Source of the DNA: Bacillus sp. RO1
GTDB lineage: Bacteria > Bacillota > Bacilli > Bacillales > Bacillaceae_I
Direction: 5' to 3'
Assembly: GCF_012524115.1 (NCBI RefSeq)
Contig: NZ_JAAZWB010000064.1
Span: 1-56,713 of the forward strand
Length of the DNA stretch: 56,713 bases
The stretch's first letter is position 1. Every line of letters begins with the position of its first letter. Below are positions 8,879 to 17,160 of this stretch, piece after piece. The notes under the pieces are model-generated. The model made no database searches, was not told where the DNA came from, and saw only the letters and a list, made by a program, of their open reading frames with translations. A program made the position numbers and the translations under genes.

Positions 8879-9787
8879 ATGATCGGCAACTTGGATATGT
8901 TTGGATTCCAAGCCTTATGGAGTCCATTTTTATTAATTTTCACTGTCCTTACCATAGTATTATATTTCTATATTACCGGCAAAGGGAGACACCGTTTCCA
9001 GGACTCGGAGGAGATATCAAACAAGCAACGTACTCTATTCCTCATCAGTATGGTACTGTTTTACCTTGTAAAAGGATCACCAGTTGATTTGTTATCTCAT
9101 TTAATGTTAAGTGCTCATATGACGCAAATGGCGATATTATATCTGGTAATTCCCCCTATTTTACTTATGGGTATGCCTGCTTGGGTACTTAGAAAAATCA
9201 TCAATCTTCCAGTGGTAAAACCTGTGTTCCGGTTCATTTCCAAACCACTTATTGCCTTATTCGTTTTTAACGTATTGTTCTCTCTTTATCACATACCAGT
9301 CGTATTTGACACGATAAAGGTTGATATGGTGTACCATACGGCATATACATCTGTAATGTTCTTAGGTGCTTTTATTATGTGGTGGCCTCTTGTTAATCCA
9401 CTTCCTGAGGAGCAACGTCTTTCAGGCATCAAGAAAATTGGTTATATCATGGCAGACGGAATGTTATTGACACCAGCTTGTGCCCTGATTATTTTCGCAG
9501 ATCAGCCACTATATTCTACGTATTCAGAATTGACTGCATGGATGGCAGCACTTGCATTATGTGTGCCAGCCGGAACCTTAAGCGGTCTTGATCTTGGTGG
9601 GCCAGAGTTGTTCAATGCCTTGCCATTGGTTGAAGATCAACAGCTTGGTGGTGTCATCATGAAAATCATCCAAGAAATCATGTACGGCAGCATTTTAGCC
9701 TATGTATTCTTCGGTTGGGCCAAGCGTGAACGAGAAAAAGACGAAATCGACTTAAACAAAGCCATGCAACCAAAAGTGGTGGAGTAA
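8879..9787 (+). CDS. ctaG: Cytochrome c oxidase assembly factor CtaG
   Basis: Polytopic membrane protein of the caa3_CtaG family, 302 residues with about seven helices. In B. subtilis it is needed for a functional caa3 oxidase, probably at the copper-centre assembly step. Conserved stretches include SPVDLLSHLMLSAHMTQM with histidines, IPPILLMGMP, and a late ALIIFADQPLY. The ATG follows GAGGTGACAGCATA. A repeat pair and a terminator separate it from ctaF, so here it has its own promoter rather than simple read-through. Confidence 0.92.
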   Translation: MIGNLDMFGFQALWSPFLLIFTVLTIVLYFYITGKGRHRFQDSEEISNKQRTLFLISMVLFYLVKGSPVDLLSHLMLSAHMTQMAILYLVIPPILLMGMPAWVLRKIINLPVVKPVFRFISKPLIALFVFNVLFSLYHIPVVFDTIKVDMVYHTAYTSVMFLGAFIMWWPLVNPLPEEQRLSGIKKIGYIMADGMLLTPACALIIFADQPLYSTYSELTAWMAALALCVPAGTLSGLDLGGPELFNALPLVEDQQLGGVIMKIIQEIMYGSILAYVFFGWAKREREKDEIDLNKAMQPKVVE

Positions 9788-9811
9788 AGTAAGTTTCTTC
9801 GCAATAACCAA

Positions 9812-9934
9812 GTTGATTGTAGTGGAAGGCGCGCAGACTTCTGCGGGAGGAAGGGACAGGGGAGACTCCGCAGGCTTGCCGAGGAGGCTCCCGGACCGCC
9901 CGCGAAAAGCGAAGCGCCTGGAACGGAGGTCAAC
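9812..9934 (+). repeat. Dispersed palindromic repeat, type B, full copy
   Basis: Begins GTTGATTG and ends GGTCAAC. Contains GGAAGGCGCGCAGACTTC, GACTCCGCAGGC, GAGGAGGCTCC and AAGCGAAGCGCCTGGAAC, whose arms pair within the element. It lies 24 bases after the ctaG stop and just before the ctaG terminator, so it is transcribed in the ctaG 3' untranslated region. A reverse full copy is at 13302. Confidence 0.82.
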
Positions 9935-9941
9935 TGTGAAA

Positions 9942-9970
9942 AACAGCAACACTTCCTGTTGCTGTTTTTT
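9942..9970 (+). terminator. Terminator after ctaG
   Basis: Stem AACAGCAACA/TGTTGCTGTT with a five-base loop followed by a T-run. Confidence 0.88.
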
Positions 9971-10012
9971 ATGTAAGATTATTTACAATATCATGAACGT
10001 TTGAAAATCATA

Positions 10013-10041
10013 TTGAATCAACTTGAAATGTTTTCTAAAAT
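10013..10041 (+). promoter_or_regulatory. SigA-type promoter of the DUF420 gene
   Basis: TTGAAT and TAAAAT with exactly 17 bases between them, 35 bases before the start codon. Confidence 0.6.
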
Positions 10042-10076
10042 AAAGGAATGAATTAGACGTACGAGAGGAGAACAAG

Positions 10077-10544
10077 ATGGATTACTCAATCCCAATAATG
10101 CCTACAATCAGTACATTCTTTATCGTACTGAGCGCCATATTTGTCGCAATAGGCTGGTACTTAATTAGTAAACGCAAAATAGAAGCACATAAAAAAGCAA
10201 TGTTTTTTGCAGCAATCTTCGCTATAATTTTCTTTGTCATCTATGCATCAAGAACTATTTTTGTCGGAAATACCAGCTTCGGAGGACCTGATGATATAAA
10301 AGTGTATTATACAATCTTCTTACTTTTTCACATCACCCTTGCTACGGTTGGTGCTGTCATGGGAATTATCACTCTATGGACAGGCTACAAAAACAAGCTG
10401 GAAAAGCATCGAAAGCTTGGCCCGATAACAAGCATCATCTGGTTTTCTACCGCAATTACAGGTGTTGCTGTTTACCTACTTTTATATGTAATTTATCAGG
10501 GTGGCGAAACTACTTCGGTTTTCAAAGCTATACTTGGTCTATAA
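10077..10544 (+). CDS. DUF420 family membrane protein
   Basis: A 155-residue protein with four predicted membrane helices, resembling the DUF420 (YozB-like) family that is often found next to oxidase assembly genes. It contains a conserved basic stretch between helices (ISKRKIEAHKKAMFFA) and HITLATVGAVMGI with a central histidine, plus KHRKLGPIT. The ATG follows GAGAGGAGAAC. Its place after ctaG suggests a role in oxidase assembly or heme handling, but that is inference from position only. Confidence 0.8.
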   Translation: MDYSIPIMPTISTFFIVLSAIFVAIGWYLISKRKIEAHKKAMFFAAIFAIIFFVIYASRTIFVGNTSFGGPDDIKVYYTIFLLFHITLATVGAVMGIITLWTGYKNKLEKHRKLGPITSIIWFSTAITGVAVYLLLYVIYQGGETTSVFKAILGL

Positions 10545-10549
10545 GAACA

Positions 10550-10587
10550 AAAAAAGGTGGTTGGACAATAGTCCAATCACCTTTTTT
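10550..10587. terminator. Bidirectional terminator
   Basis: AAAAAGGTGGTTGGAC and GTCCAATCACCTTTTTT form a stem with a four-base loop, serving the DUF420 gene and the convergent permease gene. Confidence 0.88.
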
Positions 10588-10592
10588 GCATG

Positions 10593-11651
10593 TTATATTT
10601 TAAAGTTCAGTTTAATAATACCTGCTTCACGTGCAGAATTAAATGCAATCAATAATAATGGTCCTACAATAAACCCAAGAATGCCGAGAAGCTTTAAACC
10701 AAGATACATGGCAATCAAAGTTGCTAGTGGAGAAAGTCCGATATGACTTCCCATAACTTTCGGTTCGACAGTCCTTCTAATGACTAAAAGAACAACAGCC
10801 AGAATGGACAATTGAGTTCCAAGACCGATATCACCTGTAATGAAATGGAATATAGCCCATGGTCCCAAGATGACGATAGAACCAATAATCGGGATGAAAT
10901 CTATGACCCAGATAATGAAAGCCATTAGTAAAGCTACCTCCGGTGAAATAAATAACAATCCAATCAAGCTTGCGAAAAAAATTATAACGCTGACAAGGAA
11001 TTGTGCTTTAAAGAAACCAAATACAACATAAGATAATCTTGAACTCATGAATTTTACTTTTGCGGCCGTCTCTTCTTTAAGATGTGAATAAAGACCCGCT
11101 TTTAAGCGAGGCATATCAATCAAAAATAAGAAAAGTGCAATCAGGTAGACAATGAAACTGACCAAATAATTTGGGATATTCGTGAAAATACTTTTAATGT
11201 TTTGTATATTAAACAAATCTGTTAAGTATATTCTCAATTCATAAAGAAATTTGTCTACTTGCAGGCTGATTTCGGTAACAAATTCAGGTGGTAGATCTTC
11301 AGAAGCATTATTCATATCGGATTGAAAATCACGCCATACCCTGTTAACTTCATTTATGTAAGAAGGGGCATTTTCCACCAAGTTGATACCTTCAGTTATT
11401 ACTTTTGTCGTTAGAAAATAACCTACAATCCCGATACTTGTCAAAAACAAGAGGAAAACGATGAATACAGAAAGGTTTCTTTGTAATTTTGCTCTGGCTT
11501 GTAAAAGCCTCACAAGAGGTTCAAGGAACATTGCTGTAATCAAAGCAATGATGATGGGAATGGATACAGGCAATATAAAAAATGCAATTATTGCTATTAC
11601 AGCAATAATAATTAGTATAAAAAGTGTTCGAATACTAAACAGCGTTGACAA
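10593..11651 (-). CDS. AI-2E family (UPF0118, YtvI-like) permease
   Basis: A 352-residue polytopic membrane protein of the AI-2E transporter superfamily. It has a hydrophobic pair at the N terminus, a central soluble segment (about 60-150) rich in charged residues, and C-terminal helices with FIIWVIDFIPIIGSIV and the family signature PKVMGSHIGLSPLATLIAMYLGLKLLGI given here in parts (PKVMGSHIGL). I choose a TTG start because AAAGGAGA lies six bases upstream; the earlier in-frame ATG has no ribosome binding site. The substrate is unknown, since members include sodium/proton antiporters and sporulation proteins. It is not part of the B. subtilis ylb order. Confidence 0.85.
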   Translation of the reverse strand: MSTLFSIRTLFILIIIAVIAIIAFFILPVSIPIIIALITAMFLEPLVRLLQARAKLQRNLSVFIVFLLFLTSIGIVGYFLTTKVITEGINLVENAPSYINEVNRVWRDFQSDMNNASEDLPPEFVTEISLQVDKFLYELRIYLTDLFNIQNIKSIFTNIPNYLVSFIVYLIALFLFLIDMPRLKAGLYSHLKEETAAKVKFMSSRLSYVVFGFFKAQFLVSVIIFFASLIGLLFISPEVALLMAFIIWVIDFIPIIGSIVILGPWAIFHFITGDIGLGTQLSILAVVLLVIRRTVEPKVMGSHIGLSPLATLIAMYLGLKLLGILGFIVGPLLLIAFNSAREAGIIKLNFKI

Positions 11652-11862
11652 TGGATGTCTCCTTTCTAATACCATACTCCTATATTAATTATAGTATGGA
11701 TTTTATTGAAATAACAGTATGTATGAAAATAAATATGAGAACGGTTTCTATTTATACATTGTTTTTTTCGTAAAAGGGAAAAAGTAAATAAAAGATAAGT
11801 AAGCACAGTTATTGTATAAAAGCATAAAATAATAAAACCCCTAAAGAGAAAAGGAGGTATAC

Positions 11863-12207
11863 ATGATGTTGGTACTGAAGAAAGGACAGGAAGAGATGAG
11901 TAATATGCTGCTGCAAACAGTTATATCTATCTGTGTTTCAGATATTGGTGATATAAAACTCCTTCCACCACGGTCGGTAGGGAAATTGTACTCTATCATT
12001 AATAGAGACCAAATCAATCATGCAGTCATTAATTATAATGAGGAAAATAAGCTATGTATCGAACTTTTTGTTGCTGTCGTATACAACAAATGTATTCCAC
12101 AAAAATGCAAGGAACTACAAGCATTAATAAAAAAGGAAATTGAAGTCATTACCGGAGAGACGGTATCGGAAGTAAATATATACGTTGATCATATATGGAT
12201 TAAATAA
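11863..12207 (+). CDS. Small Asp23/Gls24-like protein
   Basis: A 114-residue acidic protein behind a strong AAAGGAGGT site. The C-terminal half (FVAVVYNKCIPQKCKELQ, IKKEIEVITGETVSEVNIYV) follows the pattern of Asp23/Gls24 envelope stress proteins, in which a helix ending in a TG pair leads to a V-x-V-N-V-x-V strand. The N-terminal half is shorter and more divergent than usual, and it carries two cysteines not expected for the family. Assignment by pattern only; function unknown. A promoter was not clear in the AT-rich 200 bases upstream. Confidence 0.55.
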   Translation: MMLVLKKGQEEMSNMLLQTVISICVSDIGDIKLLPPRSVGKLYSIINRDQINHAVINYNEENKLCIELFVAVVYNKCIPQKCKELQALIKKEIEVITGETVSEVNIYVDHIWIK

Positions 12208-12220
12208 AGTTTAAAGAAAA

Positions 12221-12257
12221 AAGGTGAAGCAAGCCCGTTATGCCTGCAATTCACCTT
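12221..12257 (-). terminator. Terminator of the YugN-like gene
   Basis: AGGTGAA-GCA pairs with TGC-AATTCACCT. The T-run exists only for the leftward transcript, although the hairpin may also slow transcripts coming from the Asp23-like gene. Confidence 0.75.
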
Positions 12258-12272
12258 GAGAACTCATTTCAA

Positions 12273-12629
12273 TTATTTAATTGAATCCATACGTTCTTTA
12301 GCTTGTTTTAATAAAGAGGTTGATGTAGATACAATATTGGAAGGAAATGTTTCGCCTTCCCCATACTCCACACCATGTGGATAGTAATGCTTACCTAAAA
12401 GCGGTGTCATCAAGTTAATGATGGCATGTGAACCACCAATATCACCTTCTACAGCATAACCTTGTACACGAAGGTAGAATGTGCCTTCTTTTGTTTCAAA
12501 TTTACGGTCATAGGTTACTCGCTCATAGTCCCATTGACCAGCAAGGTCAAAACCTAAATCCTCCATGATATCTGTTAAACGGGATAATTCCACTCTTTCA
12601 TTTTCAAAGCCTGTATTCTCAATTTTCAT
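12273..12629 (-). CDS. YugN-like family protein
   Basis: A 118-residue soluble protein resembling the YugN-like family of Bacillaceae. Features are DIMEDLGFDLAGQWDYERVT, a YDRKFETKEGTFYLRVQGYA strand pattern and GGSHAIINLMTPLLGKHYYPHG. The start follows AAAAGGAGTG. It occupies the ylbA position of B. subtilis, upstream of the CBS gene, but is on the opposite strand. No biochemical function is established for the family. Confidence 0.7.
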   Translation of the reverse strand: MKIENTGFENERVELSRLTDIMEDLGFDLAGQWDYERVTYDRKFETKEGTFYLRVQGYAVEGDIGGSHAIINLMTPLLGKHYYPHGVEYGEGETFPSNIVSTSTSLLKQAKERMDSIK

Positions 12630-12693
12630 GTATGTACACTCCTTTTTCTATCACTGTGAAACCAAATAAAGTATGCTCCCTGTTTTATAATAG

Positions 12694-12849
12694 TACGAAT
12701 GCGGACAACTTTCAATAAAAGGTTCTCAATCTCAGGCTCGTCCAGTTAAGTTTTTTGGAAAAATTCATGATTTTGTAGAAAATGGTGAACCTAATGTTGT
12801 AGAAGAAGATACCTTTATCCTCTTCAAAATAGTGGACAGCTATGTATGA
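12694..12849 (+). pseudogene. Orphan open frame, probable 3' remnant of a lost gene
   Basis: A 51-codon stretch without start codon or ribosome binding site, bounded by stops, that reads like a real protein C terminus (RPVKFFGKIHDFVENGEPNV, then a DTFILFKIVDSYV end). Its amino-acid mix is unlike random AT-rich intergenic DNA. It ends 21 bases before the ylbB start codon, just ahead of its ribosome binding site. I do not recognise the family. The alternative is chance. Confidence 0.35.
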
Positions 12850-12870
12850 AATAAATCGGAGGTTGAAAAA

Positions 12871-13284
12871 ATGCAAACGGTAAGAGATGTTATGACAACG
12901 AATGTAGATTGTTGCACACCATTGGATAATGTGTTCGAAGTGGCAACAAAAATGAAGGATTTGAATGTAGGGGCCATTCCAATTGTGGAAAATGGACAGC
13001 TATTGGGAATGATTACGGATAGGGACCTAGTTGTCAGGGGTATTGCAGAAAAACATCCAGGTTCTAATCCAGTAACAAATGTAATGAGCGACCACTTAAT
13101 TACCATTGGTCCTGATACTTCTATTGCAGAGGCTTCGCATCTAATGGCAGAACATCAAGTCCGGAGATTGCCTGTAGTGGAAAATGGGCAGTTGATCGGA
13201 ATAGTATCACTAGGAGATTTGGCAGTGAGGGATTACTCCGATGATCAAGCAGGAGATGCGCTTAGTGATATTTCAGAAAAATAA
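12871..13284 (+). CDS. ylbB: CBS domain protein YlbB
   Basis: A 137-residue protein made of two CBS domains (about 8-60 and 75-125), with the repeated pattern GAIPIVENGQLLGMITDRDL and RRLPVVENGQLIGIVSLGDL. Such pairs form a Bateman module that senses adenine nucleotides or related ligands. The start follows CGGAGGTTG. In B. subtilis the equivalent gene lies at the same place before ylbC. A type B repeat begins 17 bases after the stop. Confidence 0.88.
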   Translation: MQTVRDVMTTNVDCCTPLDNVFEVATKMKDLNVGAIPIVENGQLLGMITDRDLVVRGIAEKHPGSNPVTNVMSDHLITIGPDTSIAEASHLMAEHQVRRLPVVENGQLIGIVSLGDLAVRDYSDDQAGDALSDISEK

Positions 13285-13301
13285 CCTAAACATTGTACGC
13301 T

Positions 13302-13426
13302 GTTGATTTCCGTTCCAGGCGCTTCGCTTGCCTGCGGGCGGTCCGTGAGCCTCCTCGGCTTCGCCTGCGGGGTCTCACCTGTCCCTTCCTCCCGCGGGCG
13401 TCTTCGCGCCTTCCACTCCAATCAAC
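13302..13426 (-). repeat. Dispersed palindromic repeat, type B, reverse full copy
   Basis: Reverse-complement counterpart of the copy at 9812. Here the inner block is better preserved (GAGGCGAAGCC region and CCCGCGGGCG) and the ends GTTGATT/AATCAAC are perfect. No recognisable terminator for ylbB precedes it, so the hairpin itself may end or slow ylbB transcription. Confidence 0.82.
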
Positions 13427-13513
13427 AAGGTTACTTCATTCACCATAGGTCAAAAAGACGACCTAACAGAGTTATTAAAGTACCCTTGAAGTTTCTTTTA
13501 ATGACTTACTAGC

Positions 13514-13640
13514 CGTGTATTGTAGCAAATGGCGTAGACTCCAGCGGGGGAGTAACGGTAGCTTGAGACCCCGCAACGAAGAGAGGAGGCTCAAGCACCG
13601 TCCCGCGGAAAGCGAAGCCATTTGCGGAAAGGAACAGCGG
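13514..13640 (+). repeat. Dispersed palindromic repeat, type C
   Basis: Same core as the copy at 8571 (AGTAACGGTAGCTTGAGACC, CAAGCACCGTCCCGCGG), inner arms GCAAATGGC/GCCATTTGC and end GGAACAGCGG. The left end is eroded. Together with the type B copy 88 bases upstream it fills most of the 550-base ylbB-ylbC gap. The remaining part shows an inverted repeat, CCGGTT/AACCGG, at 13671-13692. Confidence 0.78.
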
Positions 13641-13834
13641 CGCAAAACCAATATCTAAAGTTTTTAAAATTACCGGTTGATTATTAACCGGTTTATTTAT
13701 GTTATAAAAAAAAGTATTCATTCTACTTTTAAAGGGTATAGATAGAATAACTCTACTATTGTCTATTAAAACGTAAAATTGTAATGAAAGTGATTCTAGT
13801 AAATATAATGATAGAAAAGGGAGGGAAAAGAGAA

Positions 13835-14896
13835 ATGAGGGGTTTATTCTTTTTGCTATTTATTGCATTTTGTTTATATTTATTTGTAAATGTTGAACCA
13901 CATGAATTGGAACAGCTTATTACAGAACAACCACTAACTGGCCAAATTGACACAGAGAAAAGGCAATCAGAAGAAAAAGCTTTTGTTCAATCTGAAATTC
14001 AAATGAATCAAGAGATAGGCGGTCTAGCTTCTTTTATGGGGGAGGATTCACAAGTCTTATTGGATAAGCTAGGAGAACCGATAAGAAAGGATCTGTCCTC
14101 CTATGATTACGAATGGTGGATTTATAATGAGAATTTGGAGAATTACATGCAATTTGGTGTGAGTGAGGGAAAGGTCGTTACTATTTTTAATACAGGAAGT
14201 GAAAGTGAAAATGAACTGTTTAATATAGGGCAATCTTACGATGAGTTGAATGATATATACAACTTTTCAAATGATTTGACCGTTTCTCATGAAGAAGGTT
14301 CTTATCGTTTTCAGTTAAAAGAAGAAGAATTGAAAACAAGGCCCTTGCTTAAAGTGGAAGACTTCTATGCGCAGTTATATTTTGACAATTTCGAACAATC
14401 TCTTTCAAGTGTCCGCTACATTGACAGCTCTACCCTGATTAAACAACGCCCTTATGAACTTTTATATAGAGGTCCTTTGGTTGAACCAAAAGAGTTAAGC
14501 GAGGATGAATGGGCAAGGGTTGAGGAAGGGGACGCCAAACAAATTATTGACTTTACAAATATCATTAGACATCGCTTTGAGCTATCACCAGTTGAATGGG
14601 ATGAAGATACAGCAGGGGTTGCATACTTACATAGTAAAGATATGAGGGAGGAAGACTATTTTTCTCATACATCCCCCACAAAAGGGAACTTGACTGATAG
14701 ACTTACATTAGGAGAAGTCCCATTTCGTTTAGCTGGGGAAAATATCGCTGCAAAGTATGTGGACGGAGTTGCAGCTGTGGAAGGCTGGTTAAATAGTGAA
14801 GGGCACAGGAATACACTATTAAATCCAAGGTTCACCCACCTTGGCGTAGGAGTAAAGGAGAAATATTATACACAAAATTTTATTGAAACATGGTAG
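13835..14896 (+). CDS. ylbC: CAP/SCP-domain protein YlbC
   Basis: A 353-residue secreted or membrane-anchored protein. An N-terminal hydrophobic segment (MRGLFFLLFIAFCLYLFV) is followed by an extracytoplasmic region and a C-terminal CAP domain (about 230-353) with TNIIRHRFELSPVEWDE, AYLHSKDMREEDYFSHTSP, GENIAAKYVDG, and HRNTLLNPRFTHLGVG. The internal ATG is chosen because GGGAGGG precedes it. The middle part with DSQVLLDKLGEP resembles the CAP-associated domain. The role of CAP proteins in Bacillus is poorly defined. Confidence 0.9.
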   Translation: MRGLFFLLFIAFCLYLFVNVEPHELEQLITEQPLTGQIDTEKRQSEEKAFVQSEIQMNQEIGGLASFMGEDSQVLLDKLGEPIRKDLSSYDYEWWIYNENLENYMQFGVSEGKVVTIFNTGSESENELFNIGQSYDELNDIYNFSNDLTVSHEEGSYRFQLKEEELKTRPLLKVEDFYAQLYFDNFEQSLSSVRYIDSSTLIKQRPYELLYRGPLVEPKELSEDEWARVEEGDAKQIIDFTNIIRHRFELSPVEWDEDTAGVAYLHSKDMREEDYFSHTSPTKGNLTDRLTLGEVPFRLAGENIAAKYVDGVAAVEGWLNSEGHRNTLLNPRFTHLGVGVKEKYYTQNFIETW

Positions 14897-14901
14897 AACA
14901 G

Positions 14902-14933
14902 AAAAAAGACAGTCATTCAAGGCTGTCTTTTTC
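14902..14933. terminator. Bidirectional terminator
   Basis: AAAAAAGACAG and CTGTCTTTTT around a short loop. The stop codon of the convergent gene lies inside the hairpin. Confidence 0.87.
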
Positions 14934-15288
14934 TGTACACTAGTTTCATATCGCCTGCAAGAAAAACCTCACCATCCCAGCTTCCAACAATCTGTAATTG
15001 GTCCCCTTTACTAAATGAAGGAGGGCTACTTGTAGGAGTAAATGGTTGTCTATAAACTACTGTTGTAAGTCCAGTATCATTTTGTATCCGACAGGTAGTT
15101 TCAAGTAAATACAGTTGATGATAAAACCGTTTGTTTTCAGTATGTATAGACAGGAGTTTCCCATCCACTCTAGCTTCAGAAGGGACGTGTGAAAGGTTCT
15201 TCCAACGTTCTTTCTGTTTCTTAGCCTCTTTTTTGGTAATCCAATAAAAATAACCAATCAGAATAGGGATAACGATGGCAGTAACCAT
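14917..15288 (-). CDS. Membrane-anchored hypothetical protein
   Basis: A 123-residue protein with one N-terminal membrane helix (TAIVIPILIGYFYWI), then a charged linker (KKEAKKQKERW) and a beta-rich domain of about 85 residues. The end of that domain (GDQLQIVGSWDGEVFLAGDM) suggests an OB-like or NfeD-like barrel. It follows the thioesterase by 14 bases with AAAGGGAG as ribosome binding site, so the two are probably co-transcribed. I do not recognise a named family. Confidence 0.75.
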   Translation of the reverse strand: MVTAIVIPILIGYFYWITKKEAKKQKERWKNLSHVPSEARVDGKLLSIHTENKRFYHQLYLLETTCRIQNDTGLTTVVYRQPFTPTSSPPSFSKGDQLQIVGSWDGEVFLAGDMKLVYRKRQP

Positions 15289-15302
15289 TTCACACTCCCT
15301 TT

Positions 15303-15788
15303 CTAGTTTCTTTTTGGAATAACAAAGAAGCTGCCTGTAGCATGGGCAATCAAAGCACCATCACTTCTATAGACTTTGCCTTCCATCACTAATAACTTTG
15401 ATCCTTTATGAATCACAGAAGCCACACATGTAAAATGATCCCCTACGCCTTTTGCTACGTAATTTACTTTCATTTCAGTCGTAACTGCAGCCTTATCTTC
15501 AGGGATCAATTTGAAAGCAAGCGTACCCATAGCAGAGTCAAGCAATGTCGCCGTTAAACCTCCGTGTAAAATATCCAATGAGTTCTGAAGCAGTTCGGTG
15601 TTAGGTATCGTCATAGTTAAAGTATCTGGCTCTTGAAATTCACTGTTGATTTCCATAAGTGCTCCGATGTGTGTGCTGTTCGAACCATTCCTTATGCGTT
15701 CGATGCTTTTTAAATATAAGGAAGCTACCTGTTTTTCCTCCTCCGTAGCATCTGATAAAAAGTGGTTCCATTGTTGCTTAATATCCAT
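15303..15788 (-). CDS. Hotdog-fold thioesterase (PaaI/YbgC-like)
   Basis: A 161-residue protein of the 4HBT superfamily. The catalytic region reads LDILHGGLTATLLDSAMGTLA (in two parts: HGGLTATLLDSAMG), followed by TTEMKVNYVAKGVGDHFTC and GKVYRSDGALIAHATGSFFV, the usual order of the PaaI type, which hydrolyses acyl-CoA thioesters. It has an N-terminal helical extension of about 50 residues. AGAAGGA precedes the start. The substrate cannot be told from sequence. It is transcribed leftward against the ylb series, with the membrane protein above. Confidence 0.83.
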   Translation of the reverse strand: MDIKQQWNHFLSDATEEEKQVASLYLKSIERIRNGSNSTHIGALMEINSEFQEPDTLTMTIPNTELLQNSLDILHGGLTATLLDSAMGTLAFKLIPEDKAAVTTEMKVNYVAKGVGDHFTCVASVIHKGSKLLVMEGKVYRSDGALIAHATGSFFVIPKRN

Positions 15789-15925
15789 TACTCTGTCCTT
15801 CTTTCTCGAAAAGTCTACCTACATCTTATCAAGGGCTGGCAAGGAAGAAAAGAAAAATAGGCGAACGCTTTTACTTTTTCCAAATAAAATAAACTAGGCA
15901 TATTAACGAGGAGAGGGGTGAGAGA

Positions 15926-16318
15926 ATGGCAACTAATCAAAAACATCCTAGCATCGAAAAGTTCAAAGACTTTGTAAAACGACATCCAAAGCTTTCACAA
16001 GAAGTCAAGAGTAAGAAAAAGACCTGGCAGGATTTGTTTGAGGAATGGTATTTGCTAGGGGAAGAGGATGAGAGCTGGAAAAGCTACCGTGATGACGAAG
16101 CACAAGAGGAGAAACTAGAAAAAAAATCCGATGTTATTCCTCAACTGCTGCAATCTTTGAAAAAGATGGATGTGAACCAGATGCAGTATCATCTGACAAA
16201 TGTCAATTCTGCTATAGGCAATATCCAGCAGTTAATTCAACAGTTCATTCCGAATTCAACTAAAGGCAGTTCCCCGACCCAAGGAGTGAAAAATCCGTTT
16301 TCGTTTCGAAAAGACTAG
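15926..16318 (+). CDS. ylbD: YlbD-like putative spore coat protein
   Basis: A 130-residue hydrophilic protein matching the YlbD family: SIEKFKDFVKRHPKLSQEV near the N terminus, then TWQDLFEEWYLLGEEDESWK, a charged linker and a C-terminal SLKKMDVNQMQYHLTNVNSA helix. It starts behind GAGGAGAGGGG and is followed six bases later by ylbE, as in B. subtilis. The coat role is taken from family naming and not proven by the sequence. Confidence 0.88.
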   Translation: MATNQKHPSIEKFKDFVKRHPKLSQEVKSKKKTWQDLFEEWYLLGEEDESWKSYRDDEAQEEKLEKKSDVIPQLLQSLKKMDVNQMQYHLTNVNSAIGNIQQLIQQFIPNSTKGSSPTQGVKNPFSFRKD

Positions 16319-16324
16319 GAATGG

Positions 16325-16573
16325 ATGAGGCAAATGAGAAAAGACGTCTATGAATATATCCAAAAAAAGAAAACGTTAAAAAGCTACTTACGCGAACAAC
16401 CTATATGGTATCGTACGCTTACTAGAAATCCTGAGAAGCTTAACGACTTTGAGTTATCCTCCATGCATTATTATAAGCAAACGATTCCTCACAAAGTGGA
16501 AAAGTTTCAAAACTCCGTTCAAATGGCTTCCATGATGGTCCACATGTTTCAAACAATGAAGAATATGGACTAA
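16325..16573 (+). CDS. ylbE: YlbE-like protein
   Basis: An 82-residue protein of the YlbE-like family with the conserved core LREQPIWYRTLTRNPEKL and a helical C terminus (YYKQTIPHKVEKFQNSVQ). The start could also be the internal ATG three codons later (MRKDVYEYI), which aligns better with the usual start. It is co-transcribed with ylbD. Function unknown. Confidence 0.85.
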   Translation: MRQMRKDVYEYIQKKKTLKSYLREQPIWYRTLTRNPEKLNDFELSSMHYYKQTIPHKVEKFQNSVQMASMMVHMFQTMKNMD

Positions 16574-16587
16574 ACTTTAAATTCTAG

Positions 16588-16616
16588 CGCACCACTTTTA
16601 TGTGGGCGTTTTTTTA
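16588..16616 (+). terminator. Terminator after ylbE
   Basis: CGC-A-CCAC pairs with GTGG-GCG, followed by a run of eight T. Spacing from the ylbE stop is short. Confidence 0.75.
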
Positions 16617-16682
16617 TTAGAATAGATTATAACCTCCTTTCTCAAACTATAGAAAAAGCAGTACTAGAAAGGAGCAAAAAAT

Positions 16683-17096
16683 ATGAAAAAATCAATGTTG
16701 GTTATGATCTGCCTGTTAACACTTGCGCTTGGCGGCTGTAAAGAAGATCAAAAAAAACCTGAAAGTGAAGCAGCAACAGACGTAGAGGTGATGGAGGTCA
16801 TTTCTACAAATACAAAAGAAATCTCTATGACCTTGCATCATTCCGTAAAAGATCAGAATGTCTATCTAGAATGTATTATTACTCCAGAGTTTGAATTCAA
16901 GGAAAATAGCAAGACTAAAAAAGAAGGAGAAGGCCAGGTTGCTGTCTACGTAGATAATAAAAAATGGGGAAGCTTCGCAAAAGGTGCATTCATCCTTAAA
17001 GGCGTACCAAAAGGAGAACATAATTTGACCGTGAAATTAATACATAATGATGAGACTGAATACGGAATAGAACAGTCAATCAAAGTAGAAATTTGA
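16683..17096 (+). CDS. Hypothetical lipoprotein
   Basis: A 137-residue protein with a lipoprotein signal peptide ending in LALGGC (cysteine at residue 19), then an acidic, lysine-rich linker (KEDQKKPESEAATD) and a beta-rich domain of about 95 residues with FEFKENSKTKKEGEGQVAVY, KGVPKGEHNLTVKL and a YGIEQSIKVEI end. The domain looks immunoglobulin-like, similar to small Bacillus surface lipoproteins. AAAGGAGC precedes the start. No equivalent lies between ylbE and ylbF in B. subtilis, so this is an accessory insertion. Confidence 0.8.
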   Translation: MKKSMLVMICLLTLALGGCKEDQKKPESEAATDVEVMEVISTNTKEISMTLHHSVKDQNVYLECIITPEFEFKENSKTKKEGEGQVAVYVDNKKWGSFAKGAFILKGVPKGEHNLTVKLIHNDETEYGIEQSIKVEI

Positions 17097-17160
17097 TCAA
17101 CACTTTGGGTATTATACATCTCTAGAAAAACATGGTATGATGGATTTGGAGGTGTATTCG

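Noticed and set aside
16683-17096. Assignment of the lipoprotein to a named solute-binding family
   Set aside because: It is far too short for a binding protein and no family motif is recognisable.
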